A stretch of DNA of 64,000 bases from Sphaerulina vaccinii (taxonomy: Eukaryota > Ascomycota > Dothideomycetes > Mycosphaerellales > Mycosphaerellaceae). The notes below the pieces were generated by a model that searched no databases, had not been told where the DNA came from, and worked only from the letters and a program-made list of their open reading frames with translations. Each line of letters starts with the position of its first letter. Position 1 is the first letter of the stretch. The stretch spans positions 1,116,001 through 1,180,000 of the forward strand of contig JAKUDP010000014.1 of assembly GCA_022570795.1 (NCBI GenBank), written 5' to 3'. This document shows, one piece after another, positions 11,871 through 23,065 of this stretch. A program made the translations under genes and the position numbers.

Positions 11871-14151
11871 TCACTTTTTGTTCTTCTTTCCAAAGGGCAG
11901 CTTCGTCTGGCTATGCTCTCTTTTGTGTCCTCGTGGGCTAGCCTTCGACGCATCTGGTGACTTCACATCATGATTCTGCTCATCCTCACTAGTACCATCG
12001 GGTGCACTCAATCCGGCTGGACCACCTTTGGCTCCTGTCGTTGGTCCTTCGGCATCGTCATCAAACAACTCTTTCCAAGTACCGTCGAGTACTTTTGGAT
12101 TGTTGCCGTAAAGACCGATGTGGTAAGCACTTTTCATGCCCTGTATGCAAATGTCCCGTCGCTCGTTGAAATCGAAGATGGGCTTAGGGTAAAGCTTCAG
12201 CCCGTCCTTTTCGGTCTCTGAGCCATCGCCGTCCACGCGAACCCTGGCTTTCTTCTGATCTTGGATAGGTGCTTTGTGGGGCTCGTAGATATACTTCTTC
12301 GGAAAGTCTTTCAGCTCTGGAACGTATCTGCGAATATAGTCTCCATTCGCATCCCATTTCTTGCCTAAGGTAGATGCAGAGGTCAGTGATTCTTCAAGAT
12401 CATTGGTATCATGCTGAGGCCTTACCAAAAGCGACCGGCGAGTAACAGCGGAAGAACTGGGCGAAAAACGCAGTACATGATGACCACTGCCAGTTCCCGA
12501 CGTTAGACGCTGCTTCATGATCGATCAAGAGTTCCTCGAAGACCTATAACACGTAAAGGTCAGGAACAAGAGCAATTGACACGACACTTCACCATTTCCT
12601 TCTGCTTACCTCTGCTCCACGCTCCCAGCTGATGTAGCAGCCACCCCTCGTCAGGAAGCATGCTACTGAATGCCGTGCAAGATGATGTATCCATCCTTCT
12701 TGTCTGAGCTGTCGCATGATCGCGTCGATCCAAGGAAACCTAGGAAATGATGAATACAAGTTAATTACCATCTCAGACACGATCTGTGTCGTTTTAACAT
12801 CCAGCGCTTTCTTACCCTGTGGTACCAGAAGCCCATCGTTGTAGCCATATCTCTTTCTCCTCATCATCAACCTCATGCTCAGACGTTATTCGCTTCGTGT
12901 TCATGTCGACCTTTGAAGGTAAATGCCAGGGTATGAATCGACAGTGATCGTTTCCAAGAGTCTGGCCAAATTGCCATCCAAGCGCTGCTTGAGCTGCGAA
13001 GTACATATCACGAAATAGTAATTGGCCAGCAAGACTTTCTGGAGGCGACGATGTGGGTTTCTTCTCTTTCTTGCGCTTCTCCACAATCTCGGCAACCCTG
13101 TGGTAGAAGTATCGACAGCTCAAAGCTCCAAAGTGTAAGTATGGTGATGTCAGGAACGTGGATTGGGGTTCGAATGCTGCTGGGCTTGTCTTGGGCTTTT
13201 CGAAGGTTGAGGTGTACTCCTCGTCCTGTAGAATCTTCTCAAGTCCTTCAAGGACAACACTTTCGCCGCCTTTGTGCGGCGAGGTCGCCGCGGGCATACC
13301 TAGTTCCTCTAATGTGGGAGGCGAGAAGTCTCCTTTGGGTCCTGCTATACCGGAACTGAAGGTGACAGTCTTCTTCTCTCGGTACTTCGCGTTGATGTCA
13401 GGCTCTGCTTCTGGCTCTTCCTGCTCAATGTCCAAATTCATGTCTCCTGGATCAGGAATTCTAGTAGGTGTCTCGATTGACTTCTCGATATCGCCAATCT
13501 TCGCACCGGCATGCTGCAGTTGAGTTATGCTCATCGTTGGTTTATTGCCATTGTGCTTGATGATCTCATCTGGATCAAATAATGTTCTGCCCACTTTCAC
13601 AACAACTTTGACTCCAGCTTCGCCAGCCAAATGCATCACTTGCTCATCCCGTTCCCGAGCATAAGCATCTGTGTCTTTCTCAAAGACAAGATGGGTAATC
13701 TTCCATGCCTGGAACAGCTTGGGAAGTAGGGTTACAGCTGGTTCGCGAAGGACGAACAGTTTACTCTTCTTGTTGAGCTTGGTAATACTCTGGGAAACAT
13801 CCTGGACGACCGTGAGCATTAGTCCAATGGGCATGCGAGACATAAACTTGAACTCGTTGTTACAATGTATGCGCGCTGCATCAAGGGATGATTGTGAGAA
13901 GATCTTGTTCTACCTACATTCTGACAATCAATCAAGAATTTCCATCGATTCACACCGACTCTTGCTCGATAGACGTAGTGGCTGTCCCAGCACCATATGG
14001 GATAAAACACCTCAGGATCGAGGTCCAATGCTGCTTTCAGGGCTGGAGAGTCATGCAGCCTAAGGTCTGTTCGAAACCTGTACCTCTGTTAGCACGTAAC
14101 TGCATAATATATGTCATTGGCATACCAGTAGAGGACGCGAGGCTTGGACAT
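11871..14151 (-). CDS. PHL1: (6-4) photolyase / cryptochrome family protein
   Basis: Flavoprotein that uses light to repair UV photoproducts, or signals light, in the nucleus. Six exons give 637 aa: 14,151-14,126; 14,077-13,918; 13,801-12,816; 12,739-12,610; 12,543-12,426; 12,364-11,871. The start is the ATG encoding MSKPRVLYW, the classic photolyase N-terminus, and intron 1 (48 nt) splits that tryptophan codon. The N-terminal alpha/beta antenna domain is followed by an acidic linker and the helical FAD domain. The FAD domain carries GWIHHLARH, whose two histidines serve (6-4) repair, then WISWE-like and NWQWSSC segments. The usual DLWISWE reads GCYISWE here. A basic tail ends QTKLPFGKK, resembling a PCNA-binding or nuclear signal. 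The closest described relatives are fungal PHL1-type cryptochrome/6-4 photolyases. It is the first gene next to the RIP block. Confidence 0.88.
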
Positions 14152-14486
14152 TGTCAACGAATGCCTGTGAACTTCGAACGGAGTGCCAGAGTGACTTGAC
14201 AGAAGTGATACACTCGGATAAACCGAGCTCGTTCAGGCTTGTTGACCCGTCTTGTGGTACATCGATCTGTTCGCGCGTGTCTGGAGTGGTGACGTAGTTC
14301 TCTCTCGCTCGGTGTTGCTCTGGCAACACTTTGCCAAAACAATACTGTCTGCCATATTCACCTCCAGCACCATGTCCAGCCAACGAGATTTTACGCCGTT
14401 GTGCTACATTATCACACATGCAGCAGAGTGTATCTCGAACTGCCTCTGTACGCTTCAATGTCTTTATGATACCTTCACGCTCAAGT
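14152..14486. other. Intergenic, nothing assignable
   Basis: This spacer separates the photolyase start from the end of the unknown upstream gene. Both are on the minus strand, so it should hold the photolyase promoter. Small frames on either strand look non-coding. Confidence 0.6.
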
Positions 14487-15251
14487 CTATTGCGATCCTG
14501 CGTCCTGGTTGATCTTGCTTGTGCGAAGCTCAGCAAGCATCTCGTTCACGCTCTTTTTTGCATTCGGAGAGGGCGTATCTGGCAGCCTGTCGATCTCAGG
14601 TGGCTTTCGATCAGCAGCATGTCGCCTCAATTTGACCACAGCCCATTCGCAAGCGACAGCCTTGTTCCAGTTCTCCTGACTACGAGTCTTCTGTTGAACC
14701 TTGCCATACTTGTCTACGAACGACCATTTCTGCTCGAGCATTCGCAACAATGCTTCACTTCTGGGCTGGAGGAAGTCGAGGCGATCGATCTCGTAGAATC
14801 CATCGAAGGCGTACGAGCGACCACTTTGTGCAGTCGCTGGGAGCTGCTTGAAGACAGCGACTGGTTCCTTGCCCTCGACTTCGACAGCATCAGGTGGTGT
14901 CGCCACCTCTGCAGTAGATGTAGTCTGAGCAGGACTCGTCTTGCCTGGCAGAACACTCAAATTTGTCCTGCAAAATATGATATTGTCGTGCTCCCAGCGA
15001 GGGTTCGCTCCATCGAAGAGCACGATGTACGTGAGCTTGCCAGGAGTAGCAGCTGAGTCTTGTAAAGTGCCATGCGCGTCAGACGTAGGACGCACGTTTT
15101 CAGTACCGTCAGCACGGTCAGCTGGTGCTGGGACGAAGTGGGACCTGATCTCTTGCAGAGTTCGGAGGCCACTGTCTTGCTCATCTTGTCTGTGATTCAT
15201 GTCTGAATTCGCAGCACCACGCCGTCCTGGCGGAATGTACTTGCCGCTCAT
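14487..15251 (-). CDS. Uncharacterised 254-aa protein
   Basis: Single-exon gene starting MSGKYIPPGRRG, an N-terminal motif shared by many fungal RNA-associated or hypothetical proteins. The middle (about residues 73-100) is better ordered: a hydrophobic strand YIVLFDGANPRW is followed by NIIFCRTNLSVLP. A second ordered block around residues 145-205 (SYAFDGFYEIDRLDF, then a helix containing RMLEQKWSF and WNKAVACEWAVVKL) suggests a small folded domain. The C-terminus is charged. No catalytic motif is recognised and I do not assign a function. It is divergent from the large GTPase across 288 bp that hold two ACGCGT boxes, so the two may be co-regulated in the cell cycle. Confidence 0.75.
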   Translation of the reverse strand: MSGKYIPPGRRGAANSDMNHRQDEQDSGLRTLQEIRSHFVPAPADRADGTENVRPTSDAHGTLQDSAATPGKLTYIVLFDGANPRWEHDNIIFCRTNLSVLPGKTSPAQTTSTAEVATPPDAVEVEGKEPVAVFKQLPATAQSGRSYAFDGFYEIDRLDFLQPRSEALLRMLEQKWSFVDKYGKVQQKTRSQENWNKAVACEWAVVKLRRHAADRKPPEIDRLPDTPSPNAKKSVNEMLAELRTSKINQDAGSQ

Positions 15252-15376
15252 GTTCTTTCCTGTTTGTGGAGATTTGAAAGGACCTGCTTTGTGGTGCGAT
15301 GAGCAGTCTGACCATGTGGATCGACAAGTGGCCCACGACTTCTCTTGCTGAATCTAGGTCTCGGCAGGCAATCTCG

Positions 15377-15402
15377 ACGCGTCGGCAGTCACTTTGACGC
15401 GT
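15377..15402. promoter_or_regulatory. Pair of MluI cell-cycle boxes (ACGCGT)
   Basis: ACGCGT occurs at 15,377-15,382 and 15,397-15,402, exactly 20 bases apart, in the 288-bp divergent promoter between the 254-aa gene and the large GTPase. ACGCGT is the site of the fungal MBF complex, which drives G1/S expression. Each copy is followed by CG and sits in the same local context, which argues against chance. The regulatory role is inferred. Confidence 0.5.
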
Positions 15403-15539
15403 CGACCACAACCAGTCAACGAACAACCACACACTTCAATCCATTGCCAAGTCGTCAATGTTTCTCATACAATCGGTGTACTCAGTGAATGCCGCGTGCC
15501 GGAACAATTGAGCTGTTCACTGGACTCTAGGCCGCCATC

Positions 15540-18500
15540 ATGGCTCTCGCCGACCGCGGACGTATTCTCGAGGCAGCCATCGCGCTGGCCAAGGGCTCAG
15601 AGCAACTTGTTTCGAAGTACAACGACATCAAATCCGATCCAAACAAACTATATTGTGTTATAGAAAAGCACGACAAGACCTGCGATCCAGCGAATCCCGC
15701 CGAGGATGACTTGTAAGCACACAGAAGCCCACCTGAAGCCAGCACCATTACTGACTGTTGCTTTAGTCAGTGGATCAACTGCCTCTTCAGAACCAAGTTG
15801 AAGAAGTTGTACGCAGCATGTCGCGGCCTCACCGCAGATCACGCAGATACTTTGCTCATGATAGGCGACTTGGTCCTCCCTGAGACTGGCACCATGGCGG
15901 ACCTGCCTCCACCAACAGACGGCATCTTGCTTGTCAAAGCAATCAAGCCCGAGCAACAGACCGCTTCACAGACAGCGTCCAGCACAAGCAGTCAAGGCAT
16001 GCGGCAACCGCTTCAACCTGTGAACCGCCAACTCACTGCCTTACCTAATAGGTCGGCTGATGAGGCAGTTCTCAAGCGCGAACGCAGCTTGTCGGCGCCG
16101 CCACCACCAGCTGCGGCAGCGCGGACATCAATGACCCCACCTGCAACAGCATGGGGGTCGTCTCGCTCGCCGCGTCCCAATGTCTATGCCCAGGAAACTT
16201 CAGCTGATACATCGCACGTACACACACCAGGCCAGGAGAACAACGAAGGACCTGCTGAAGAGCCTGAGCAGGAGTATCAGCCACGGGCACAGGACAATCT
16301 GTTTGCCGCTTCACAAGATGACCACGAATTGGACTCGACCGAGCGTGGTCTGCCTCTGGCTCAACTGGCCACCGAAGAGAACCCAGAACGTCTCGAGGCG
16401 GGAGTGCAAGCCGGCCTGAAGGTACTCTCGGAGCTCGAAGTGCCGCTCAAAGAACTTGGTGCGAACGAGGATGCCCACAGCTATCTGACTCTCATTGACA
16501 GAGCCCGCAAGGAGGCAGTCCAGACTCGCACAGTCGTCGGCGTCGTTGGAAACACAGGCGCAGGCAAGAGCAGTGTGATTAACGCTATGCTTGATGAGGA
16601 GCGTCTCGTTCCAACAAATTGTATGAGAGCTTGCACTGCGGTCGTCACAGAGCTCTCGTATAATCACTGCAACATTGAGTCTGCCAGGTACCGTGCTGAA
16701 ATTGAATTCATCAAGCCTGAGGACTGGCGTGAGGAGTTGGACATCTTGTTCCGCGAGGTTCTCGATGATTATGGAGGCATCAGCAAGGAAGTGGGCAACC
16801 CAGACTCCGAAGCTGGCATCGCGTATGCTAAAATGCGATCGGTGTACAACAAGAAGACTCGCGAGATGCTTGCCAACATTTCAATCGAGGCTCTGATGAA
16901 TGATAAGAAGATCAAGTCTATTCTTGGAACAACTAAGAGAATCAACTCTCGCGATCCAGACACGTTCTACAGGAGCCTGCAAAAAGTCATTGACTCGAAG
17001 GAGAAGGGCCAGGAAAAGCGCAACAAGAATGGCGACATCATTCACAACGTCAAGCGTGATTTTGAGCATTGGCCTTTGATCAAGGTCGTCAAGATTTATC
17101 TGAAGGCTCCCGCACTTTCCACTGGCGCCGTCATCGTCGATCTACCTGGAGTCCACGACAGCAATGCTGCCCGAGCTGCTGTTGCGGAAGGCTATATGAA
17201 ACAATGTACTGGCCTATGGATCGTCGCCCCAATCAACAGAGCTGTCGATGACAAAGCGGCAAAGACACTACTGGGTGATAGCTTCAAGCGGCAGCTCAAG
17301 TATGATGGCTCCTACTCGGCTGTTACCTTCATCTGCTCGAAGACCGATGACATTTCTCGCACAGAGGCTGCTGATAGTCTTCAGCTGGGTGATCAAATGA
17401 CTGATCTCGATACCAAGCAGGAAGAAATTGATGAGAGACGAAGCAAGCTCAAAGAGAAGAAGAAGGAGGCTCAAGACGATGCCAAGGACCAGGAAGCGGC
17501 GTATGATGACCTTGACAGCACCATCGAGGTCTGGGAAGAGCTTTTGACTAAGCTGGAAGACGGCAAGACAGTATACGCTCCTGACCTAAGCAAGAAGAGA
17601 AAAGCATCCAGCGCGTCTCCACCGCCGAGAAAGCGAGCTCGACGGACGGTCGACTCCGAAGACGAGGCAAAAGACGAGTCGAGTGAGACCGCAGAGCAAG
17701 ATGCATCGGAGCCAGAGAGGCAAGCTTTGACTGAAGATGAGATCGACAAGAAGCTTGAGGAATTGAAGCAACTGAAAAAGGAAGCTCGTCGTGCGAAGAA
17801 TGCGTCCAAGCTACGGGTGGACGAACTCAGTGATGACTTGAAGAGCCTCGATAAGGAGGAGGCTGAGATCGAAGCAAAGAAGAGCGCAATCTGTATCGCC
17901 GGCCGCAATGAATACTCTCGTGGCGCTATTCAACAGGACTTCGCCCAAGGCATCCGCGAGCTTGACCAGGAAACGGCAGAAGAGGAAGACCCTGACAACT
18001 TCAATCCGGTAAGTGAGATAGCTGCGCAGCAATACTCCCACGCCCTGCTAACGCGCACCATAGGAAGAAGATCGTCGTGACTACGCCGAGGTCGCCCGAA
18101 GCCTGCCCGTCTTCTGCGTCAGCAGTCGTGCATACCAAAAACTTTCTGGCCGTATGAAGAAAGACAACGCTGTGCCTGGTTTCACGGACATATCCGAGAC
18201 GGAGATTCCGCAGCTCCAGGCGCATGCTAAAAAGCTCACGGTCAAGGGCCGCCAAGCAAGTTGCCGTCGTTTCCTCAATTCAGTCAAGCAACTTATCTTA
18301 AGCTTGGCCCTATGGTCCTCCGACGATGGCACGGGCATCAAGTTGACCTCCCAACAACGAGATGTGGAGAAGACATTCCTGTCTCGAAAGCTTCAGGAGC
18401 TCGAGAAGCACCTGGAAAAGGTCGCTCAGAACACACTCAAGGATGCCGCAGACGAGTTGCACGACCACCTTTTCGCGAAACTTGAGCCTGCTATCGATGC

Positions 18501-19548
18501 CGCCGTGAAGCAAGCGGGACCGAAGGCTGCGAGCTGGGGTCTGCCCAAGCCCGCAGGCGGTACGCCGTATAGCACGTACCGAGCGGTCATCCGTCGCAGT
18601 GGAGTGTACGATTCCAAGACAATCGGCCTGCGTGATTTCAATTCGGATTTGACGGAGCCTCTTCTTAAGCATCTTGCATCAGCATGGGAGAAGACCTTCC
18701 AGAGAAGGCTGCCGAATATCCTACAATCTTTCAAGAAGTCTGCAACCAGTGTTGTCATGCAATTCCACGCTGCAATTGAGACACGCACGAGAGAAAGAGG
18801 CACAGGTGCTGCCCGTCTCAACTTACTGGCCCAACAACTAGATCAATACTCTGCCACGTTCGGCGATCTGTGCATCCACTCCGTCGAAACCTTGAACGAG
18901 GGCCAGAGAGAAATCAACCGAGAGTTCACTCCCGCTATCACAGCGGCCATGGAAGAAGCCTACACTGCTGCGGACGAAGAGAATGGTAGAGGCTGCTTTC
19001 AGCGTATCAAGGGGAGGATTAATGATCACATCGCCAATTCCAAGCAGCAGATGTTCCAATCTGCTTCCCTGGAAGTGAAATGCAAGTTGGTCAAACTTTG
19101 CAAAACCATCGAGGAGTCTATGCTCAATAAGGCCGACGAAGTTTACGTCCTAATGCTCCGAGACTATACCTCGGTGCTGAATGGCGTCAACGCTGAGGTC
19201 AAAATGTCGCGAGAAGAGCGTTCAACGAGACGCGAGGTTGATCAGCTGATCACTGCGGCTGATAAGCACTTCAAAGAGGTCACTGAGGGCACTCTGGACG
19301 AGCTCAAAGATAAGTTCAGCATGAGCACTCCCGAGAAGGAGGACACTGAAGATGCTGTCAACGACTTCATGGATGTTGACGACTTCGCGAATGACGAGGA
19401 CGAGAGCGAGGCTGAGGACGCTAATGAGAATGAGGATGGTGCAGACTCTGCAGATGGCGACAATGACTTCGCTACTGGTACAGCTGCAAGCGATGTTGAC
19501 GATGTCAGCATGCAGCGAGACAATGACGGCGATTATATGGAGCACTAG
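15540..19548 (+). CDS. Large dynamin-superfamily GTPase, SLIP-GC-like
   Basis: Three exons (15,540-15,712; 15,767-18,008; 18,064-19,548) encode 1,299 aa. The GTPase domain has a P-loop GNTGAGKSS (about 319-327), G3 motif DLPG (about 516-519) and a G4-type SKTDD (about 582-586). The layout matches nuclear GTPase SLIP-GC and related fungal P-loop proteins. About 250 residues of Pro/Ser/Ala-rich, probably disordered sequence precede the GTPase domain. After it comes a long charged coiled coil with an embedded basic patch (KKRKASSASPPPRKRARR), probably a nuclear signal, then a helical region and a very acidic tail. Intron 1 (54 nt) splits a Phe codon; intron 2 is 55 nt. Mammalian SLIP-GC acts in the nucleus of germinal-centre B cells; the role of fungal members is unknown. 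The promoter carries two MCB elements. Confidence 0.85.
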
Positions 19549-19927
19549 GTGGCCTCGCTGACCACTGCTCGCAAATGCGGAAGCATCACCAGGAACGACG
19601 ACTATCATGATTATGTGGCTCGCGTGATGCATCATGCGTCCCTTCGCTTCAGTGCTGCTATCAGCGCTTATGTGTACATACAGTACAGAGACATACCTTT
19701 ACAGTACAGAGACATATCTTGAAAGTGGACGAGATTTTCCTTCACGATGGAAGATAAGGAACCGGGCTTGACAGCTTTCGACTACTGATGCATGAGTGCC
19801 TGATAGTCTGCCCATGCGAATGAGGACACAATGTAGTTGCCTTCCGCGGCTAGCTCAGTTGCACTCCGTTGCTCTATCGACTGAAGACTTCTCGAATAGA
19901 CGATCCAAGTCAAATTCCAATGCAATC
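19549..19927. other. Intergenic, nothing assignable
   Basis: Spacer between the large GTPase and the F-box remnant. A short direct duplication, ACAGTACAGAGACATA, is visible around 19,680-19,715. Otherwise nothing is supported. Confidence 0.5.
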
Positions 19928-20963
19928 ATGGACGCGACACAGACCATGCCTGCGACCTCTCGCTTCTTCGCAATTGATGAGCTGGTGTTGGGCTTCTTGC
20001 TGCAGGCCTCAGCTCAGTTGCTCTGCATCTGTCAACGAGTGTGTACAAAATGGGATGATATGATCAATCACACGGAAGAACATGTTTGCTATGCCGGAAC
20101 CAAAACAACAGAAGAGCACATCGCTGCACTTCCATATCAATCCGGTTCTGGCAACGCATCTGGGCATCGTCATCAACGATGTGCAGAGTTGTGATGGGCC
20201 GCCACTGCGAAATACGGCAACGATGGACTACAGCGATGTACTGAGGCTGTCCTGGGTTCGAGAAGATTGTCGCCACCAAGCCTTCACAAGTCAAGAAGCT
20301 TCCTGGCGGAAGATGTTAGTGTCCCAACCTCCTGTGCAGCAGCTAGATTGGTGGCGCACTTGGAATTCCGCAATTAAGGTCAACCAGCGGCCAGTGATGT
20401 CCGGCAATGGGCATGGATACAGGTATGGGTCGGAGTACATCACCCTTGGCTTCTTGTGGGACTTCCTGGAAGCACGCTTCCTGCGAGGATGTTCTGGGAC
20501 TGTTGAGATTCTGGCCCAAGGTGGGCCAACGACAGCCAGATCAAGTCAAGAATCGAGATGGGAGACGCTCCAAGCTATCAAGTGTGGACTGGACTTACAT
20601 GCTCCTCGAATGGTCGTTCGAACCAGTCAAGTCTGGCCTGGTGAGGGACCGTTCATGTATCAGAAGTACGACGTGCAAGCTGGAGTATGGGTAGTCCAGG
20701 ACGAGCTTCCATTTATTCCTGTTTCGGATATGGAGAGAAGGAGGTACGAGGCATATGACGGCAATGGGTCTCAGTGGCTGGTCCTCGACCTGCGTGAAGA
20801 TGGTGATGAGCAGAACTGGCGTAGGTCCAGGAGTGATGGATGGGAGTCAGATCACATGCGTAGGTATTCTTCTGGGTTTGGAAGTACTGGACATGGTAGA
20901 GGTGCGAGTCGGCGTCGAGACAGGATTCTGGCGAGGAATATGCCCAGGATAGTGGCTTCCTGA
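19928..20963 (+). pseudogene. F-box protein gene with a frameshift
   Basis: The N-terminal part, from ATG 19,928, encodes an F-box-like segment: FFAIDELVLGFLL followed by LLCICQRVCTKWDDMIN. F-box proteins link substrates to SCF ubiquitin ligases through Skp1. Past about 20,070 the family pattern continues in another frame (NMFAMPEPKQQKS, then HINPVLATHLG) to the stop at 20,963. No room exists for an intron, and the second frame has a TGA just upstream of the switch. A one-base insertion or two-base deletion near 20,067-20,082 is the simplest explanation. The C-terminal part has blocks such as LGFLWDFLEARFLRGCSG that look conserved. Alternatives are a sequencing error or use of a downstream start at 20,082. 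Confidence 0.55.
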
Positions 20964-21451
20964 AAGAGAAGTCGCGATATGCTCTCGAAATGATCTCCGT
21001 TGATGCTTGAGAGCCAGGCTATTGCGTCTGCAGACAAAGCGCCTTGTCCTCTGACTCAGTCCTCAGAGAGGATGTCCGATCTCTAACCGCATGCCACGAG
21101 ACATGATATGTTGGCCTTGTACACAACGAGCCGGGAATATCAGGCTGGCTGCATCGCCCGAGACGTTCAACCTCAAGACAGCTCTCCATAATCTGTGTAC
21201 TTTCGTCAAAGCCTTTCGCGAGGCGGTCCGCACGCTGTCGTGATGTTGGTTGTTGTAAGTGTGAAGTACGTGCGAGGGTGTTGTTTCGGGCCCACTCCTC
21301 CCGAGCTTCGACCAGCTGTTCATCTTGCTTCTGACATAAACACCCAGACCATCTACACACATCAACATGATGACATGTCAAATCTGACAGCAGCATACAT
21401 GTACACTCGATGTACACCAAATACAGTGAATAGTCACCAGAGACGCCAATC
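20964..21451. other. Intergenic, YOS9 upstream region
   Basis: About 490 bp between the F-box remnant and YOS9. Frames on both strands look non-coding. No repeat or RNA gene is recognised. Confidence 0.5.
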
Positions 21452-23065
21452 ATGAAGCACTTCTTCGCCCTTCCAGCGCTTCTTCGATGCTCCGCCTTCC
21501 TGGCATTGGCTTCTCAGCACACCTTCAGCGTGCAAGATGATATTCTGGCCTTTCCCCAGTACGAAGTCCGCTTCGCAGACGAGTGGATACCCGCGGCTGA
21601 GGTCGAAGCGCGACTAGCCAGCAATCGGAAGACCAGTCCTCGAACGAGTGAGAGCAGCGAGGAACAGGCACGAAACACTCAAGTTGGACAATATCAACAG
21701 CCGCTGGCCGGCATTGAGGGCGACGATGCGACAGCATTTGATGCTACAGAGTATGAGCATGAGCGCGTAGTGATGCATGGCCAGCCATGGCTCTGCCGTA
21801 TACCGAAGGTAAAGACAGCAGCAGCGGCAGGCACAGCCAACGAGACGTTATCAAAGGCCGAAGAAGATAAGGAGCTGACGCGCGCTCACGATCGGGGATG
21901 GGAGCTGTTGTCAGGAATGGAAGGCAATTGCGTCTTCTTCATCAGTGGATGGTGGAGCTACCGCTTTTGCTATAACCAAGGCATCAAGCAGTTTCACCAA
22001 CTGCCTCCCAGTCGCGGCGTTCCTGTATACCCACCCGTCGAGGATCTAGGTGTTCCCGGATTCATGCTGGGCACGTATGCGAAACGACTTGAGGCAGACG
22101 ACGCAGGCCGTGATCGGGACTGGGATGGAGAAAGTGCGTTGGAAAAGAGTGAAGGTGCAAAGCGACGACACAGTAAAAATGGCGAACTGGTTCAGCGTGG
22201 TGAGAGCAGGTATCTCGTTCAGAAGCTCGGAGGCGGCACTGTTTGCGATTTGACCGGCAAGGAACGAAAGATTGAAGTCCAGTTTCACTGCAGCCCACAA
22301 GCGACCGATCGCATTGCATTGATCAAGGAGACCAGCACTTGTGCTTACTTGATGGTCATTCAAACACCACGCCTGTGTAACGACGTCGCCTTCCTGCCAC
22401 CACAAAAGGACCAACCTAACTCAATTTCGTGCTCACCTATCCTGGAAGACCATGAGGTGGAGGGCTATGAACGCGACCTGAAGGCTGTCAAAGCTGAGGA
22501 ACAGGAGGCTAAGATCTGGGAGGCAACAGCAGAAGCGGCTGCAGCGATGGGCGGGGCAACTTTCGAGACTGCTGTGCTACCCGTTGGCGATATCATCGTT
22601 GGCCAGCATCGGATAGTGCCCGAAGGCGTCAAGATCGAGAAGAGTGCTATAGTCGGCGGTGGCAAGGAGACCTATGTGGACACGCTTGCAGATTCCGAGG
22701 GCAAGATCATCAGCAAAGAGGAAATGGAGAAACTTGGTCTTAGCGATCCCAAAGCTATAGAGAAGCTTAAGAAGGAGCTAGAGAAGATCGCACAAGGCCA
22801 ATCTTGGAAGCTAGATGTCATTGATACACCGCGTGGGAGAGAATATCGCGGAATCATTGGAGAAGATGAGGACGAGGGCGAGGTTCAGAAGGAAGACAGC
22901 CTCACCACACAGAAGGATACCACACAGAAGGATAAGAATGAAGAGTCTCAACAAGGCAAGAAGAAGAAAGTCAAACAAGCTGAAAAGACCGCTGGCAACA
23001 CTCGGAAGCAGGATCAAGAGGACCAGACTGGCAGCGAGGAAGAATTCTACAAGGAAGAGCTATGA
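21452..23065 (+). CDS. YOS9: YOS9/OS-9 lectin of ER-associated degradation
   Basis: ER-lumenal lectin that reads trimmed N-glycans on misfolded proteins and hands them to the Hrd1 ubiquitin ligase. Intronless, 537 aa. The N-terminus (MKHFFALPALLRCSAFLALAS) is a signal peptide. An OS-9/MRH (mannose-6-phosphate receptor homology) domain spans about residues 145-320. It has the sugar-binding tryptophan pair in GWWSYRFCYNQGIKQFHQL, the YLVQKLGGGTVCDLTGK strand, conserved cysteines, and TCAYLMVIQTPRLC. An alanine/acid-rich segment, a middle domain and a Lys/Glu-rich low-complexity tail follow. The protein ends KEEL, a plausible HDEL-type ER-retrieval signal; yeast Yos9 ends HDEL. The start is the only ATG giving the signal peptide. 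Confidence 0.9.
   Translation: MKHFFALPALLRCSAFLALASQHTFSVQDDILAFPQYEVRFADEWIPAAEVEARLASNRKTSPRTSESSEEQARNTQVGQYQQPLAGIEGDDATAFDATEYEHERVVMHGQPWLCRIPKVKTAAAAGTANETLSKAEEDKELTRAHDRGWELLSGMEGNCVFFISGWWSYRFCYNQGIKQFHQLPPSRGVPVYPPVEDLGVPGFMLGTYAKRLEADDAGRDRDWDGESALEKSEGAKRRHSKNGELVQRGESRYLVQKLGGGTVCDLTGKERKIEVQFHCSPQATDRIALIKETSTCAYLMVIQTPRLCNDVAFLPPQKDQPNSISCSPILEDHEVEGYERDLKAVKAEEQEAKIWEATAEAAAAMGGATFETAVLPVGDIIVGQHRIVPEGVKIEKSAIVGGGKETYVDTLADSEGKIISKEEMEKLGLSDPKAIEKLKKELEKIAQGQSWKLDVIDTPRGREYRGIIGEDEDEGEVQKEDSLTTQKDTTQKDKNEESQQGKKKKVKQAEKTAGNTRKQDQEDQTGSEEEFYKEEL

Noticed and set aside
11871..12518. Separate 215-aa protein at the end of the photolyase locus
   Set aside because: Its Met and first about 50 residues read across an intron and out of frame. 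Splicing at 12,365-12,425 makes it the last exon of the photolyase.
14331..15056. 241-aa plus-strand gene
   Set aside because: Exact antisense shadow of the better-supported 254-aa minus-strand gene.
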